Part shown: in pieces, positions 1-9,116 of the stretch | How the letters are laid out: each line of letters begins with the position of its first letter | Position numbering within the stretch: the first letter of the stretch is position 1 | NCBI GenBank assembly: GCA_030045175.1 | Contig: JASIBM010000376.1 | Location: forward strand, 1-14,215 | From: Streptosporangiaceae bacterium | GTDB lineage: Bacteria; Actinomycetota; Actinomycetes; Streptosporangiales; Streptosporangiaceae | Length of the DNA stretch: 14,215 bases | Reading direction: 5' to 3' | Notes under the pieces: generated by a model | The model's database searches: none | The model's input: only the letters and a program-made list of their open reading frames with translations | Told to the model about the DNA's origin: nothing | Made by a program: the position numbers and the translations under genes

Positions 1-3000
1 GGCTGCCGTGTATCCGGCCAGGTCGATCTGGCCGGTGACCCTGGCCAGGCCATACGCGGCCAGCAGCGTGACCGTGTCGCCAGCCACGCTGGGGCATCTC
101 GTCCCGTCGGCGAGGTTCACGCGCGTGCCTGGTGCGAGCACGCGGCCGGGATCGTCGATGCCCAGGCTGGCCAGCAGCTCGCTGACCTGCTGACCCAGTC
201 CGGGCAGGCTGGTCAGCAGCGCGTTGCCGCCGGCCCGGACGAGCACCCGGGTCGCGATCAGGCTCACCGTGTCACCGTCGGCCGTCACCTGCGGCAGCCC
301 GGCCAGCGGCAACGGGACGCCAGCGCTGAGCACCGCCGCGTCGCTGTTGGCGGTCAGCAGGTCGCTCTCCTGGTACGCCCGCCAGCCTGCCGCCGCGTCC
401 TCGCCGGCCGCCTCCACGACCCCTGCCCCGGCCGTGGCCAGCGCGGCGGCGATGCTGGTGAAGCTGTCGCCAGCGCGGACCTGGCGCACGACGTCGGGCA
501 GCGTGATCAGCGCGCCGGCTCGCAGCACGGTGACGTCGTCCTGGTTGGGCGTCACCACCCGCAGCGGCTCGCGCGGCAGGCCCGTGTCGCCGATCGCGGT
601 CCCGACATCGGTGATGCTCATGGGCCCGGTGCTGGCATAAGGGACAGCGGCGAGGTAGTCGGCGGCGGCCTTCACGGCGGCGCTCAGCAGCATCGCGAAG
701 TACTGGCAAAACAGCAGCGTGGCGATCGACTCCGAGGTGGCCCCTGCCGCGACCGGCGGCGCGGGTGAATCGCCGCTCGCGGTCTCGAATGGCCGCTGGA
801 GCAGGTCGAAGTAGGCGCGGATCTTGCGCGCGTAGGAGTCGTCGACCATCGTCTGGGCGGCGAAGTCCACGATCTGGTCGTCGAGGTCGCTCAGGCTCAG
901 GGCCGGGATCATCGGGAACAGCGCGACGCTGGCCGGCGTCTTGTCGGCGGCGGCCTGGATGTCGATCGTGAAGTTGGCGGCCAGGAACGCGGTGAGCGTG
1001 TCGTAGCTGGACAGGGCGGCCACGGTGTCGGGCAGGGTGAGCTGGTGACGCAGTTCCTCGAGCTGGCTCGCGGTGACGACGCCGGGGTCGGCTATGGCCC
1101 GCCCGGTCATGACGTAGATGCCCCAGCCGAGCATGGCCTGCATCAGGACGTTGAACGGGGCGGTCGCAGGATCGGGCCCGGCGAGCCTGCGGTGCTCGGC
1201 GAAGGTGGCGGCATTCGGTGGCGCCGAGGTCCGCGCGGTGAGCAGCAGGACGATGTCGCTCGTGGGGCTCTGGACGGTATGGGCCTTGGTGAATCCTGGC
1301 AGCGGCTGGACCGCGAGGACCTGCCGCCCGCCTGGCAGCACGCACACCGCCGGCCAGTCGGTGATGGCGAAGCCGGCCTGGCGGGCGGCCAGTGCCCGCC
1401 GCCGGGCCCTGGCGAGGCCCGGATGGATCAGCTCGGCTGGCGTATGCAGCGTCCGCTGCCCGGTCAGCATCCGCCGCTGCCCGTCGCTGTGCGGCCCGCC
1501 CGAGGCGACGTGCCACGGGGTCGGACTGGCCGACCCGATCGTGAAGGACGCGTCCACGCTGGCCTGGAAGGTCAGGTGAATGGTGATGAACACGACCTTC
1601 ACGCTCACCAGCACAGAGACGCTCGCGCTTACCGCGATGTAGATCGGCTGGTGCGACTCGATCACCAGCGTGGCCGTGACGTTCGCTGTCACGTCGATGC
1701 TGGCCTGGATCACGGCGAAGTCGATGGTGGCGTACAGCCGCCCGGTGATCGCGATCGTGCCCTTGACCCAGTGGTAGGTCTCCGCAGGAGAGGTGTCCGT
1801 GGGGTGGAACCACGCGAACACGCCCTCGACCATGCCAAGGACGGTGACCGTGATGCCGCCCGACAGCGCGCCCTCGCTGATGGTCTTGCCGACGCCGACC
1901 TGGAGAGCGAGGCCGAACTCGACGACCGGGGCGAACGTGCCGTTCGTGATGGCAGGCACCCGGCTGGACGTCGCCCCGTCGAGCAGCGCGAAATAGAAGC
2001 CACCGTAGCCGACGAAGGGGAAGAGCTGGAAGGAGAAGGACCGCGAGAAGTCCGTTCCCTTGGGAAACCCGAAATCCACCCGGAAATTGCCGTTGGTGTA
2101 GATGTCGAGGTCGACTATCGGCAGGATGACCGAGACCTCGCCGAGCTCGAGGTGGCGCATCGCGTCGGGCAGCTTGAGCTCGATGTGGTAGACGCCGATG
2201 ACGTCGTTGACCTTGCGGTACAAGATCTCCAGCCGCAGGCCGGCGAAGATCTCGGCCTTGGCCCCTGATAGCTCGAGCACCGCACCGTACAGGTCGGGGT
2301 CGTTGAAGATCGCGGTGATCGAGACCGTCCCTGCGACGGTGAACTGGGCGCCGATCAGCCAGTGGCTCTGGGCGGCGAAGACCAGGTCCGTGCCGAACGG
2401 GGGCAGCGCCCCAGGCTGCGCGGGCGTCGCGGTCGCACGCAGCCGCTTCATCACGTCGTCCATGGTCTGCGGCGCCGCGCCGCCAAGCGCGATGTGCTGG
2501 CCGAGGCCGAGGTACTCCAGGTCGAACAGCGAGCTGCCCTTGCCTGGCACGGCTGGCGGGCTCTCGTTGACCGGGTCCCAGGCGAGCGGGGCGTTGCCGT
2601 CCGGCCCGCCTGTGCCGAAAGACACTCCCAGGAACTTCCCGCTGACCTCGACCTTCGTCGAGCTGGCCTGGTTCTTGGTCGCCTTGGCGTAGGCAAGCGC
2701 CACCGTGTCGATGGTCAGGAAGCCCAGGTCGACGCCACCCGGCGGGTCGTAGGTGAGGGCCACGCTGCCCTTGCTGACGTTCACTTCGAGCACGAAGGCG
2801 TCCAGGCTGATGTCGAGGAACTTGCTCCACGGCTCGGGCAGGCTGAGGTCGAACGTCGGGTCGATCAGGTGCACGAAGTGGCCAAGCATGGAGCCGACGG
2901 TCTCGTTCACCAGGTGCAGCGAGAAGACGGTGTCCGTGCCCTCCTTGTCGCTGATCGTGGCGTCCGCCTGGAAGGCGATCGGGCCGAGGAACACCTCGCC

Positions 3001-4524
3001 TTGCAGCGTGGCCGTGTAGGTCTTCGTCTCGGCGGCCTCGAAGCTGACCTCGATGGCCATGTCGTTGACGCCGAGGATCGACGTGCCGAACAGCCGGAAG
3101 CTGCCGCTGACCACCGCGCCGATCGAGACCGTCTTGGGCTGGCCGCCGCCGAGGCTGGCCGCGAACGTGAAGTCACCGAACTGGATCTCGACCAGGTCCT
3201 CGGGTATGACCAGGTGACCTTCGAAGACGGTCGTGTTGAGATCGGACAGCTTCAGTGCGGGCAGCGTGCCTTTCTCCTCGCCGGTGATGTCCAGGTCCGA
3301 GTCGATCGTCAGCTCGAACGTCAGCGGAGGCGCTCCGTGCGGTGGGTGCGGCGGGTAGCTGAGGTCCGCGATCACCAGGACGTCGGAGTCCAGCGTCCTG
3401 CCCGGGAGGAAGGTGAGCGTCCAGAACACGTCGAAGCTGAGCGTCGGGCCGCCAGTCCACATGTCCCAGCCCTTGAGCGTGCCGACGTACAGCGTCATCG
3501 AGTCGATGGCGACGGGATTCAGGCTGATGATCGCGGTGTAGCCCTTGAAGCCGACCGTCTCGAACAGGTCCTTGATGACCGACGCGGGGCCGGCGAAGAA
3601 CGAGTCCCAGTTCTGGCCCGCGATCAGGGCGCCGAGGCTGGCGAGCGTGATCTGGTGGTCGGGCTCGGGTGACAGGCTCAGCATCAGGTCCACGGGCAGG
3701 CCCGGGTGATCTGGTGAGCCCAGGTCCGTCAGCGGCAAGCCGATCCTGGCATCCACGCCCACCGTCGCTCCGCCGGCGCGGCCAACCGATACCTGCATGC
3801 CGAGGTAGATGTCGATCAGCTGGTCGGTGGTATCTCCGGACTTGACGGGGACCAGGTCCACTCCGGCTCCGGGATGCTCCAGCGTCACCTTGATCTCGTC
3901 GCCGATGGACTTCGGGTCGATGCCGAAGTCCGCGTGCAGGTCGAACGCGAGGCTGTCGCCGGCGCCGCTGATCTGGCCGGTCAGGTGGTAGTGATCGGAG
4001 ATGCCGAGCAAGCCAGCCGCCGCCTGGAAGAAGCCCGTCAATGCCAGCTCGCCGCTGAACGTCAGCCCTTTCGGCTCGACGCCCTTCGGCGGGGTCACCA
4101 GGGTCGACAGCACCAGCGTCTGGCCGCTGAGCGGCAGCTCGTCGTAGGGCAGGTGGGCGAGCTCGGGAAAGCTGTCGCTGAACACCCAGCTCTTCGAGTT
4201 GCTTGTGGTGGGGACGGTCAGCACCACGTCCACGCCGCTGCCGACGAGCAACCGCAGCGTCGCGGCGCACCCCGTCAGCGCCAGGAACCCGTCATCGCCC
4301 GCAGGGACCGTCGCCGCGACCTCGAACCCGTCGGCAGGCGGGTTCGCCGGGATCGCCGGCGGGCGGATCACCAGCTTCAGCTCGTCGCGCCGCAGGCAGT
4401 TCCTGACCAGGTCGTCAAGCCCGCTCGTGCCGAGGGCCTCGTCGCTGAGGGTGACCAGGTTGGACGGGTCGGCCTGGGCGGCGGAGCGCAGCAGGTCGGC
4501 CAGGGCCTGGGCGGTAGGTGGCAC
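1..4524 (-). CDS. Giant beta-rich protein with LysM-like repeats (partial, runs off left edge)
   Basis: An uninterrupted reading frame of exactly 1508 codons runs from a GTG at 4524 to base 1 with no stop, so the C-terminus is missing. The start is set by a GGAGG five bases upstream, 32 bases after the stop of the nuclease-like gene. I see no signal peptide. Residues about 1-1000 are mostly short alternating hydrophobic/polar strands, typical of all-beta or repeat folds. Residues about 940-1000 are a run of Val/Ile-rich strands. A short Arg/Ala-rich linker lies near 1030-1050. From about 1345 there are three LysM-like units, each pairing a GDS/GDT-x-x-x-(L/I)A core with a preceding 'G-x-x-(I/V/L)-x-L' segment: VRAGDSFTSIAAAL (about 1350), TADGDTVSLIATRV (about 1414) and VAGDTVTLLAAYGL (about 1480). 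LysM modules bind GlcNAc-containing glycans, and in some large bacterial proteins they mark cell-surface or phage-tail-like parts. Function is unknown. A relationship to large uncharacterised bacterial proteins such as DUF6603 is a guess. Confidence 0.85.
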   Translation of the reverse strand, partial: MPPTAQALADLLRSAAQADPSNLVTLSDEALGTSGLDDLVRNCLRRDELKLVIRPPAIPANPPADGFEVAATVPAGDDGFLALTGCAATLRLLVGSGVDVVLTVPTTSNSKSWVFSDSFPELAHLPYDELPLSGQTLVLSTLVTPPKGVEPKGLTFSGELALTGFFQAAAGLLGISDHYHLTGQISGAGDSLAFDLHADFGIDPKSIGDEIKVTLEHPGAGVDLVPVKSGDTTDQLIDIYLGMQVSVGRAGGATVGVDARIGLPLTDLGSPDHPGLPVDLMLSLSPEPDHQITLASLGALIAGQNWDSFFAGPASVIKDLFETVGFKGYTAIISLNPVAIDSMTLYVGTLKGWDMWTGGPTLSFDVFWTLTFLPGRTLDSDVLVIADLSYPPHPPHGAPPLTFELTIDSDLDITGEEKGTLPALKLSDLNTTVFEGHLVIPEDLVEIQFGDFTFAASLGGGQPKTVSIGAVVSGSFRLFGTSILGVNDMAIEVSFEAAETKTYTATLQGEVFLGPIAFQADATISDKEGTDTVFSLHLVNETVGSMLGHFVHLIDPTFDLSLPEPWSKFLDISLDAFVLEVNVSKGSVALTYDPPGGVDLGFLTIDTVALAYAKATKNQASSTKVEVSGKFLGVSFGTGGPDGNAPLAWDPVNESPPAVPGKGSSLFDLEYLGLGQHIALGGAAPQTMDDVMKRLRATATPAQPGALPPFGTDLVFAAQSHWLIGAQFTVAGTVSITAIFNDPDLYGAVLELSGAKAEIFAGLRLEILYRKVNDVIGVYHIELKLPDAMRHLELGEVSVILPIVDLDIYTNGNFRVDFGFPKGTDFSRSFSFQLFPFVGYGGFYFALLDGATSSRVPAITNGTFAPVVEFGLALQVGVGKTISEGALSGGITVTVLGMVEGVFAWFHPTDTSPAETYHWVKGTIAITGRLYATIDFAVIQASIDVTANVTATLVIESHQPIYIAVSASVSVLVSVKVVFITIHLTFQASVDASFTIGSASPTPWHVASGGPHSDGQRRMLTGQRTLHTPAELIHPGLARARRRALAARQAGFAITDWPAVCVLPGGRQVLAVQPLPGFTKAHTVQSPTSDIVLLLTARTSAPPNAATFAEHRRLAGPDPATAPFNVLMQAMLGWGIYVMTGRAIADPGVVTASQLEELRHQLTLPDTVAALSSYDTLTAFLAANFTIDIQAAADKTPASVALFPMIPALSLSDLDDQIVDFAAQTMVDDSYARKIRAYFDLLQRPFETASGDSPAPPVAAGATSESIATLLFCQYFAMLLSAAVKAAADYLAAVPYASTGPMSITDVGTAIGDTGLPREPLRVVTPNQDDVTVLRAGALITLPDVVRQVRAGDSFTSIAAALATAGAGVVEAAGEDAAAGWRAYQESDLLTANSDAAVLSAGVPLPLAGLPQVTADGDTVSLIATRVLVRAGGNALLTSLPGLGQQVSELLASLGIDDPGRVLAPGTRVNLADGTRCPSVAGDTVTLLAAYGLARVTGQIDLAGYTAA

Positions 4525-4529
4525 CGTAT

Positions 4530-4534
4530 CCTCC
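4530..4534 (-). promoter_or_regulatory. Shine-Dalgarno site fixing the GTG start at 4524
   Basis: On the minus strand GGAGG is followed by ATACG and then GTG. This five-base spacing is near ideal. It supports the GTG at 4524 as the start of the giant gene and shows that it has its own initiation site although it lies only 32 bases behind the nuclease-like gene. Confidence 0.75.
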
Positions 4535-4556
4535 GGCTGCTCGCTGCCAGCGGTGG

Positions 4557-5756
4557 TCAGACCTGCACCAGAACGGGCAGGTGGTCACTGGTTCCCGCCT
4601 TGGGCGGGGAGATGTGACCGTAGTTCAAGGGATTCCGGAACAACGGCTCCTGAACGCGGGCGTCCGTTATCCGGGCGATCACGCCCAGCGGGACGGTCAT
4701 GTCGGTGGTAAACGCGGGCAGCGGTCCGGCCGCGGGCGTGCCAGCCACTCGCTCGACGATGACGGCCGATGGCCCCGCCTGTGGCCGGGTGCCGGCGCCG
4801 TACTTGACGAAGCCGAAGTCCATGCACTTCCTCCCGGCCTTGTAGGTGCCGGGCAGGCTCTGGTCGTTGCGGTTGATCATCGTCGGACCCAGGGGAGCGG
4901 GCGCCAGTCGTTCGTAGCCCGCGTTGCGAGCGCCAGGACCCCACGCCTCCAGGCCGGCCCTCTCCAGCCAGCTGGGCGCGATGAGGTCGATATTGAAATC
5001 GCCGACGACAAGATTCAGCTCGTTCTGTTGTGGCTCGAATTGCTGCCGCACCATCTGGCTGACCTTCGTGGACGCGATAGCCGGATCCGCGTCGCCCGGC
5101 TTGAGGTGAACGACGAACAGCCGGATAATGCGGTCGGTGGGTCTTTGCGGCGAACGTATTTCCTGGAATTCGGTCAGGTATGGCCGCCGGTGCGCCTTCT
5201 CGTGGAAATCAATTTCGGTCAAGTCCGCGGCGTAGAAGCGGCATAGCGCGGCTTGCGTCACGACCGGGGGCCCCTGCGGGACGGTCGCGTTCCACGGTGC
5301 CGGGTAGGCCGCGCTCTCCGCGGGATCTCCTGTCGGCGGGCCGGCCGCGTTCTTCGGCCCGCGCGGCCAGAGGAGCGGGCCCGTGAAGCGCAGCCGGTCG
5401 GCGCGCCAGAAGACCCCGACGGTCTCGGTGTGCGTGCCCTTGTGCGGATCCTTGGGGTTGGTCTTGAGCGGGGGTACCAGATACCAGTTGGGCTCAATGC
5501 CGTGCAGGGCCGCGAAAAGGTAGCGGAGCCCGTCCGCGCCTTGCCCCTTCGCGAGGCACTCGACCCGGCCCTGCTCGCTCTTCGCCTCGATTACGACGAA
5601 GATATCCGGATCGGCCTGGCGGATCGTGCCGAGGATATATCTTAGGTTTGCCATGGATTTGAAGGCATTCGCTCTTCGCTCGGCCTCGGTTTGCCCGCTC
5701 GCGTCGTAGATACGGCTCAGCGTGAACTGCAGGATGTTCCAGAACAGGACTCTCAT
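4557..5756 (-). CDS. Endonuclease/exonuclease/phosphatase (EEP, DNase I-fold) family protein
   Basis: This 399-residue protein carries the EEP signature in the right order. N7 lies in 'FWNIL', metal-binding E57 in 'VVIEAKS', H217 in 'VVHLKPG', D253/N255 in 'VGDFNIDL', D313 in 'CMDFGFVK', and the terminal D391-H392 in 'GTSDHLPVL'. Known members hydrolyse phosphodiester or phosphomonoester bonds in DNA, RNA, inositol phosphates or sphingolipids using Mg2+, so the substrate is open; a nuclease is most likely. There is no signal peptide or membrane segment. The ATG lies 15 bases after the stop of the upstream 1110-residue gene with GGAG about nine bases before it, so co-transcription with both neighbours is likely. 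Parts of the gene (about 4980-5250 and 5600-5750) use ATA, AAT, TAT and AAA codons more than its neighbours do, which may mark a separate origin. The family call is secure; the biological role is not. Confidence 0.9.
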   Translation of the reverse strand: MRVLFWNILQFTLSRIYDASGQTEAERRANAFKSMANLRYILGTIRQADPDIFVVIEAKSEQGRVECLAKGQGADGLRYLFAALHGIEPNWYLVPPLKTNPKDPHKGTHTETVGVFWRADRLRFTGPLLWPRGPKNAAGPPTGDPAESAAYPAPWNATVPQGPPVVTQAALCRFYAADLTEIDFHEKAHRRPYLTEFQEIRSPQRPTDRIIRLFVVHLKPGDADPAIASTKVSQMVRQQFEPQQNELNLVVGDFNIDLIAPSWLERAGLEAWGPGARNAGYERLAPAPLGPTMINRNDQSLPGTYKAGRKCMDFGFVKYGAGTRPQAGPSAVIVERVAGTPAAGPLPAFTTDMTVPLGVIARITDARVQEPLFRNPLNYGHISPPKAGTSDHLPVLVQV

Positions 5757-5771
5757 GCGCGCGGGCTCCGT

Positions 5772-8700
5772 TCAGGTGCTCGGTGGCTTGGCGTACGCCG
5801 CGTACCAGCCCAGGCTGGTATCGCCCTTGTCTTTTGAGTTCGGGTCGCCGAAGAGCGCGAAGTTCACCTGGCCAGACGGCGGGAAGGTGAGGCTGAGGAA
5901 CTCAAAGCCGATGCCGTAGAGAATCAGCACGAAGACGTCGGGTTCCGGCTGGACGATCTGGAGCGACTTGAAGCCGATGTCGAGCAGCCCCTCGATCGGG
6001 ACCGATCGCTTCGCGCCGCTCGAGCCTGGCAGCTTCAGGCCGACGAAGACGTGGTAGTCCGAGTCCTGGCCCGGGCTCCAGGCGACCGTCAGCGTGGCGA
6101 CGAACCCCGCGGCGGCGGCGAGCGCGCCGAGCGTGCCCAGGTTGAGGTTGAAGTCCAGTGAGAACCAGGGGTAGCTGAGCGAGCTTTGCGTCAGCGGCGT
6201 CTGCACCCCCATGAATCCCAGGTCCGTCGGCGCGGCCCCCTGCTCGGCCTGGGTCAGCCGCGCCAGGGTCAGCGGCAGGTGCTGGAACAGGCTGTGCGGC
6301 CGGGGGGTGCTCGCCGTCATGTCGAAGGCCAGGGCCGAGGCGTCGAAGGTGAAGGCCGGTGGCTGCGCAGGCTGCGCCGGGCCGGACGACATGCGAAGGA
6401 CCAGGTTGCTGAACGCCAGCCCGGCGCGATCGCCGGCCTGCTGGCGGCCGAAGGACAGCGCGTCGAACGGCTGGCCGGCCTCGCCACCCGCGCTCAGCTC
6501 GGCGAAGTCGATGAGCCCCCAGAACAGGAACTGCGCGATGACCCCGGACGAGGACGTGCCGCTCGTCACGGTCACGAACTGGGCCTTGGACACGATGACC
6601 GCGTTCAGCGCCTTGCTTGCCAGGTCGAAGGCCGCGTCCTGCCCGGACTTGGTCTGGAACACGCACGACTGGGTCACCTGGCCGTTGTCCTCGTGCTTGC
6701 CGTAGACCCCGAAGAGCTGCACGACGTTGGGGCCTGCCTGGCCCGGGTCGCCGCGCAAGGTGGCTGCCTCGCCGAACAGGGAGTTGACCTGGAGGTCGAT
6801 GACGGCCGAGAACGAGGTCACCGCGGACTCGCTGAAGACCACCTTGAGCGAGCTGACCTGGAAGGCCCAGTCCGCGACGTGCGGCGGCAGCGGTGCGCCC
6901 GCGGTGTAGTCGATCAGGCCGAAGATCGAGGAGTTCTCGATGCTCAGCGGCCCGTTGCCGCCGGCCGGCACGATGATCTTGGATGCCTTGATGCCGACGT
7001 GGTGGGCGACGAACTTGCTCTTGTCGATTCCGGCGCCCAGCCCGCGCAGCTCGGCGGGCAGCTCGTCAAGCGGAGCCGCCACGCTCAGCGCGATGATGCC
7101 GTTCCAGGCCGGGTCGGTCACGGCCGTCACGAAGTCCGAGTAGTCGGTGTCTTTGGCGGCGAGCGCGTCCTTGGCCTGCCGCACCGTCGCGATGATCCGC
7201 TGGCTGGCGGTGGCCGGGCTGGCGTTGAACGCGGTCGCCGCCGACCACGCGCCCGGGCTGGCCGCGAGGTCCTCGACGCTGAGGTCGTGGTACTTGACGA
7301 TCAGCACGGTCCCGTGCTGATCCCAGTTCGCCGGGGCCAGGTCGAACTGCCAGGAGTCGCTCGTGCCGCCGCCGATCGTGATCTGGGCGTTGGCGGCCTG
7401 GAGGTACGCATTGATCGCCCGGGGGTCGGTGATCACCAGGAACAACTTGTTGCTCTGGAACGCGCCGAGCAGTTGCCCGTCGACATTGGTCAGCGACACC
7501 CGCTGTTGCGCGCTGACCTGCGCCAGCACGATCTCGCTCCACTTGCTGCCGTCGCCGCCAGGCACGTAGCTCGCCAGCACGCCCTGCGGGGTGGCGCTCA
7601 GCGGGCTGCGGGCCAGGGCGGGCAAGCCGGCGTTTCGCGCCGGGGGCGCCGCGCGCAGCTTCTGGCGCCGCTGCGGGCTGACGACCTGGCCCTCGAGCTG
7701 GGCGAGCACGCCGAGGTCGGCACCGTCGGCCCCGCCGTAGGGCAGCAGCGGGAACGCCGACGTGCGAGCGCCGGCGGCGGTGAGCGAGGCGGCGAGGACA
7801 GGCACTGGTGCCAGGGCGACCACGCTCGACACGCCGCCCGCCTGGGCGTCGGGGTAGTTGTAGAGCACGGACTGGTCCGGCTGGGCGTAGTAGCTGACGG
7901 CGCCGCCCGTGCCGCCGATCCAGGCGAACGAGGTGACCGGCGTGGTGGCCGGCGTGAGGGGGCTGGCGACGTCGGGCCGGCCAGCGACGAAGCCGGCCGC
8001 GAAGGCGGGACTGCCGGGAAGGAAGGACACGATCACGCCCTGGTCCGGCAGGTCGAAGTACTCCACGCCGGACAGGCCGCCCATCAGCTTCGTCGGCCTG
8101 GCCGGCGCGGGCGACAGCCGGAAGTCACCGGCAGGCGCCAGGTACACCGGGTCGTCCGGCGACGCCGAGCTAGCCTGCTGGTCGATGGCGAGCACGAGGG
8201 CCGGCGGGCCGGTCGGCCTGGTGGCATCGGCCATCGGAACCAGCGAGTAGCCGTCGTTGAGCGCGGACCGCAGGTAGCAAGGGACGGCGGCCGGGCCAGG
8301 GCCGGCCAGCCGCGCGTCGGCCGCCACGAACGCCAGGTACGTCCGGCTGGCGTCGAGCACCGCCAGCGGATCAAGTACCGGGTAGACGGTCACCGGGCCG
8401 CCGAAGAGCCGGTAGCGGTATGAGTCGAGCGCGAAGGCGCTCGCGGGAGCGTCCGGATGCTTCGGGTCGGGTGGCCGTGCCCAGAAGTACTTCACGCCTG
8501 CGCCGAGTGAGTCGAGGTCCTCGGTGCGCAGGTCTAGCTGGAACCGCAGGCAGCCGTTCAGCCGTCCGGTGAGGCCGAGCTGCGCCGGGCCGGTGACGGT
8601 CCCCGCCTTCGCCTTGCCCTGTTGCGCCGTCACGGTGATCGGCGTCCCGGCCTGGCCGCCCCCGAAAGCGAAGCCCGACGTCTGGTCGGACGCCGCGATC

Positions 8701-9104
8701 GGCAGGCCGGCCGGCAGCAGCAGGCTCACGCCGCGGAAGCTGAAGGTCGTGTCGGACGCGGTCACCGGCCCGGCGGCACCGCCGGTTACTCGTAGCACCG
8801 TTGCCCCCAGGATCCGCGACGGCTGACCTGGCTCCAGCTCCAGCCAGGCGAAGCGGGCACCCTGCCGCTGCGGGTCAGCGAGGAAAGTCCGCGCGGCCGC
8901 GGCGAAGGCCGCCAAGTCGGCGTCAGCCACCGCGGCGGCGGGGAAGAGGTACGCGCCCTCCGCCTGCCAGCCTTGCGTGAACGACAGTACGGGTGGCGCC
9001 TGTTGGCCCGGCGGCAGGAGCATAAGCACCTGGCGCGCAGGCGGATCGCTCGCGTCCTCGGCGACGTAGATGTCTGCTGGTGCGGCACGATGCACGAACT
9101 GCAC
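5772..9104 (-). CDS. Large uncharacterised beta-rich protein (1110 aa)
   Basis: I do not recognise this protein. The frame is open for 1110 codons with strong G/C third-position bias, and the opposite-strand frames look like shadows. The start is a GTG preceded by AAGGG at six bases. The N-terminal ~120 residues are mixed and include an Ala-rich helix (about 60-75). The remainder is rich in short beta-type segments, Gly, Pro, Ser and Thr. A basic, Pro/Ala-rich stretch near residues 480-510 looks like a linker between two halves. The last ~140 residues contain regular hydrophobic strands (for example 'PWFSLDFNLNLG' near 978 and 'DVFVLILYGIGFEFLSL' near 1055). No signal peptide, TM helix or enzyme motif is visible. 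Its general texture resembles the N-terminal ~1000 residues of the other giant protein of the cluster, so the two may be paralogous or structural partners (inference). It is the first gene of the putative three-gene operon. Confidence 0.85.
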   Translation of the reverse strand: MQFVHRAAPADIYVAEDASDPPARQVLMLLPPGQQAPPVLSFTQGWQAEGAYLFPAAAVADADLAAFAAAARTFLADPQRQGARFAWLELEPGQPSRILGATVLRVTGGAAGPVTASDTTFSFRGVSLLLPAGLPIAASDQTSGFAFGGGQAGTPITVTAQQGKAKAGTVTGPAQLGLTGRLNGCLRFQLDLRTEDLDSLGAGVKYFWARPPDPKHPDAPASAFALDSYRYRLFGGPVTVYPVLDPLAVLDASRTYLAFVAADARLAGPGPAAVPCYLRSALNDGYSLVPMADATRPTGPPALVLAIDQQASSASPDDPVYLAPAGDFRLSPAPARPTKLMGGLSGVEYFDLPDQGVIVSFLPGSPAFAAGFVAGRPDVASPLTPATTPVTSFAWIGGTGGAVSYYAQPDQSVLYNYPDAQAGGVSSVVALAPVPVLAASLTAAGARTSAFPLLPYGGADGADLGVLAQLEGQVVSPQRRQKLRAAPPARNAGLPALARSPLSATPQGVLASYVPGGDGSKWSEIVLAQVSAQQRVSLTNVDGQLLGAFQSNKLFLVITDPRAINAYLQAANAQITIGGGTSDSWQFDLAPANWDQHGTVLIVKYHDLSVEDLAASPGAWSAATAFNASPATASQRIIATVRQAKDALAAKDTDYSDFVTAVTDPAWNGIIALSVAAPLDELPAELRGLGAGIDKSKFVAHHVGIKASKIIVPAGGNGPLSIENSSIFGLIDYTAGAPLPPHVADWAFQVSSLKVVFSESAVTSFSAVIDLQVNSLFGEAATLRGDPGQAGPNVVQLFGVYGKHEDNGQVTQSCVFQTKSGQDAAFDLASKALNAVIVSKAQFVTVTSGTSSSGVIAQFLFWGLIDFAELSAGGEAGQPFDALSFGRQQAGDRAGLAFSNLVLRMSSGPAQPAQPPAFTFDASALAFDMTASTPRPHSLFQHLPLTLARLTQAEQGAAPTDLGFMGVQTPLTQSSLSYPWFSLDFNLNLGTLGALAAAAGFVATLTVAWSPGQDSDYHVFVGLKLPGSSGAKRSVPIEGLLDIGFKSLQIVQPEPDVFVLILYGIGFEFLSLTFPPSGQVNFALFGDPNSKDKGDTSLGWYAAYAKPPST

Positions 9105-9116
9105 GGCGCGCCCTTA

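Noticed and set aside
272..2830. Long minus-strand frame rich in Arg, Ala and Gly
   Set aside because: It is a shadow of the giant beta-rich gene in another frame on the same strand. Its Arg/Gly/Ala-rich composition is typical of misread GC-rich DNA, and the giant gene's frame has an SD and sensible protein texture.
4557..5756. Cytolethal distending toxin subunit CdtB
   Set aside because: Only generic EEP motifs are shared. There is no secretion signal and no CdtA/CdtC partner, so a toxin name is not supported.
6186..8423. 745-codon plus-strand frame antisense to the 1110-residue gene
   Set aside because: It is a product of third-position G/C bias: Arg/Gly/Val-rich, no recognisable motif and no good start context.
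1..9104. Complete contractile injection system or phage tail module
   Set aside because: No sheath, tube, baseplate, spike or AAA ATPase gene is seen. LysM-like repeats and a possible effector alone are not enough.
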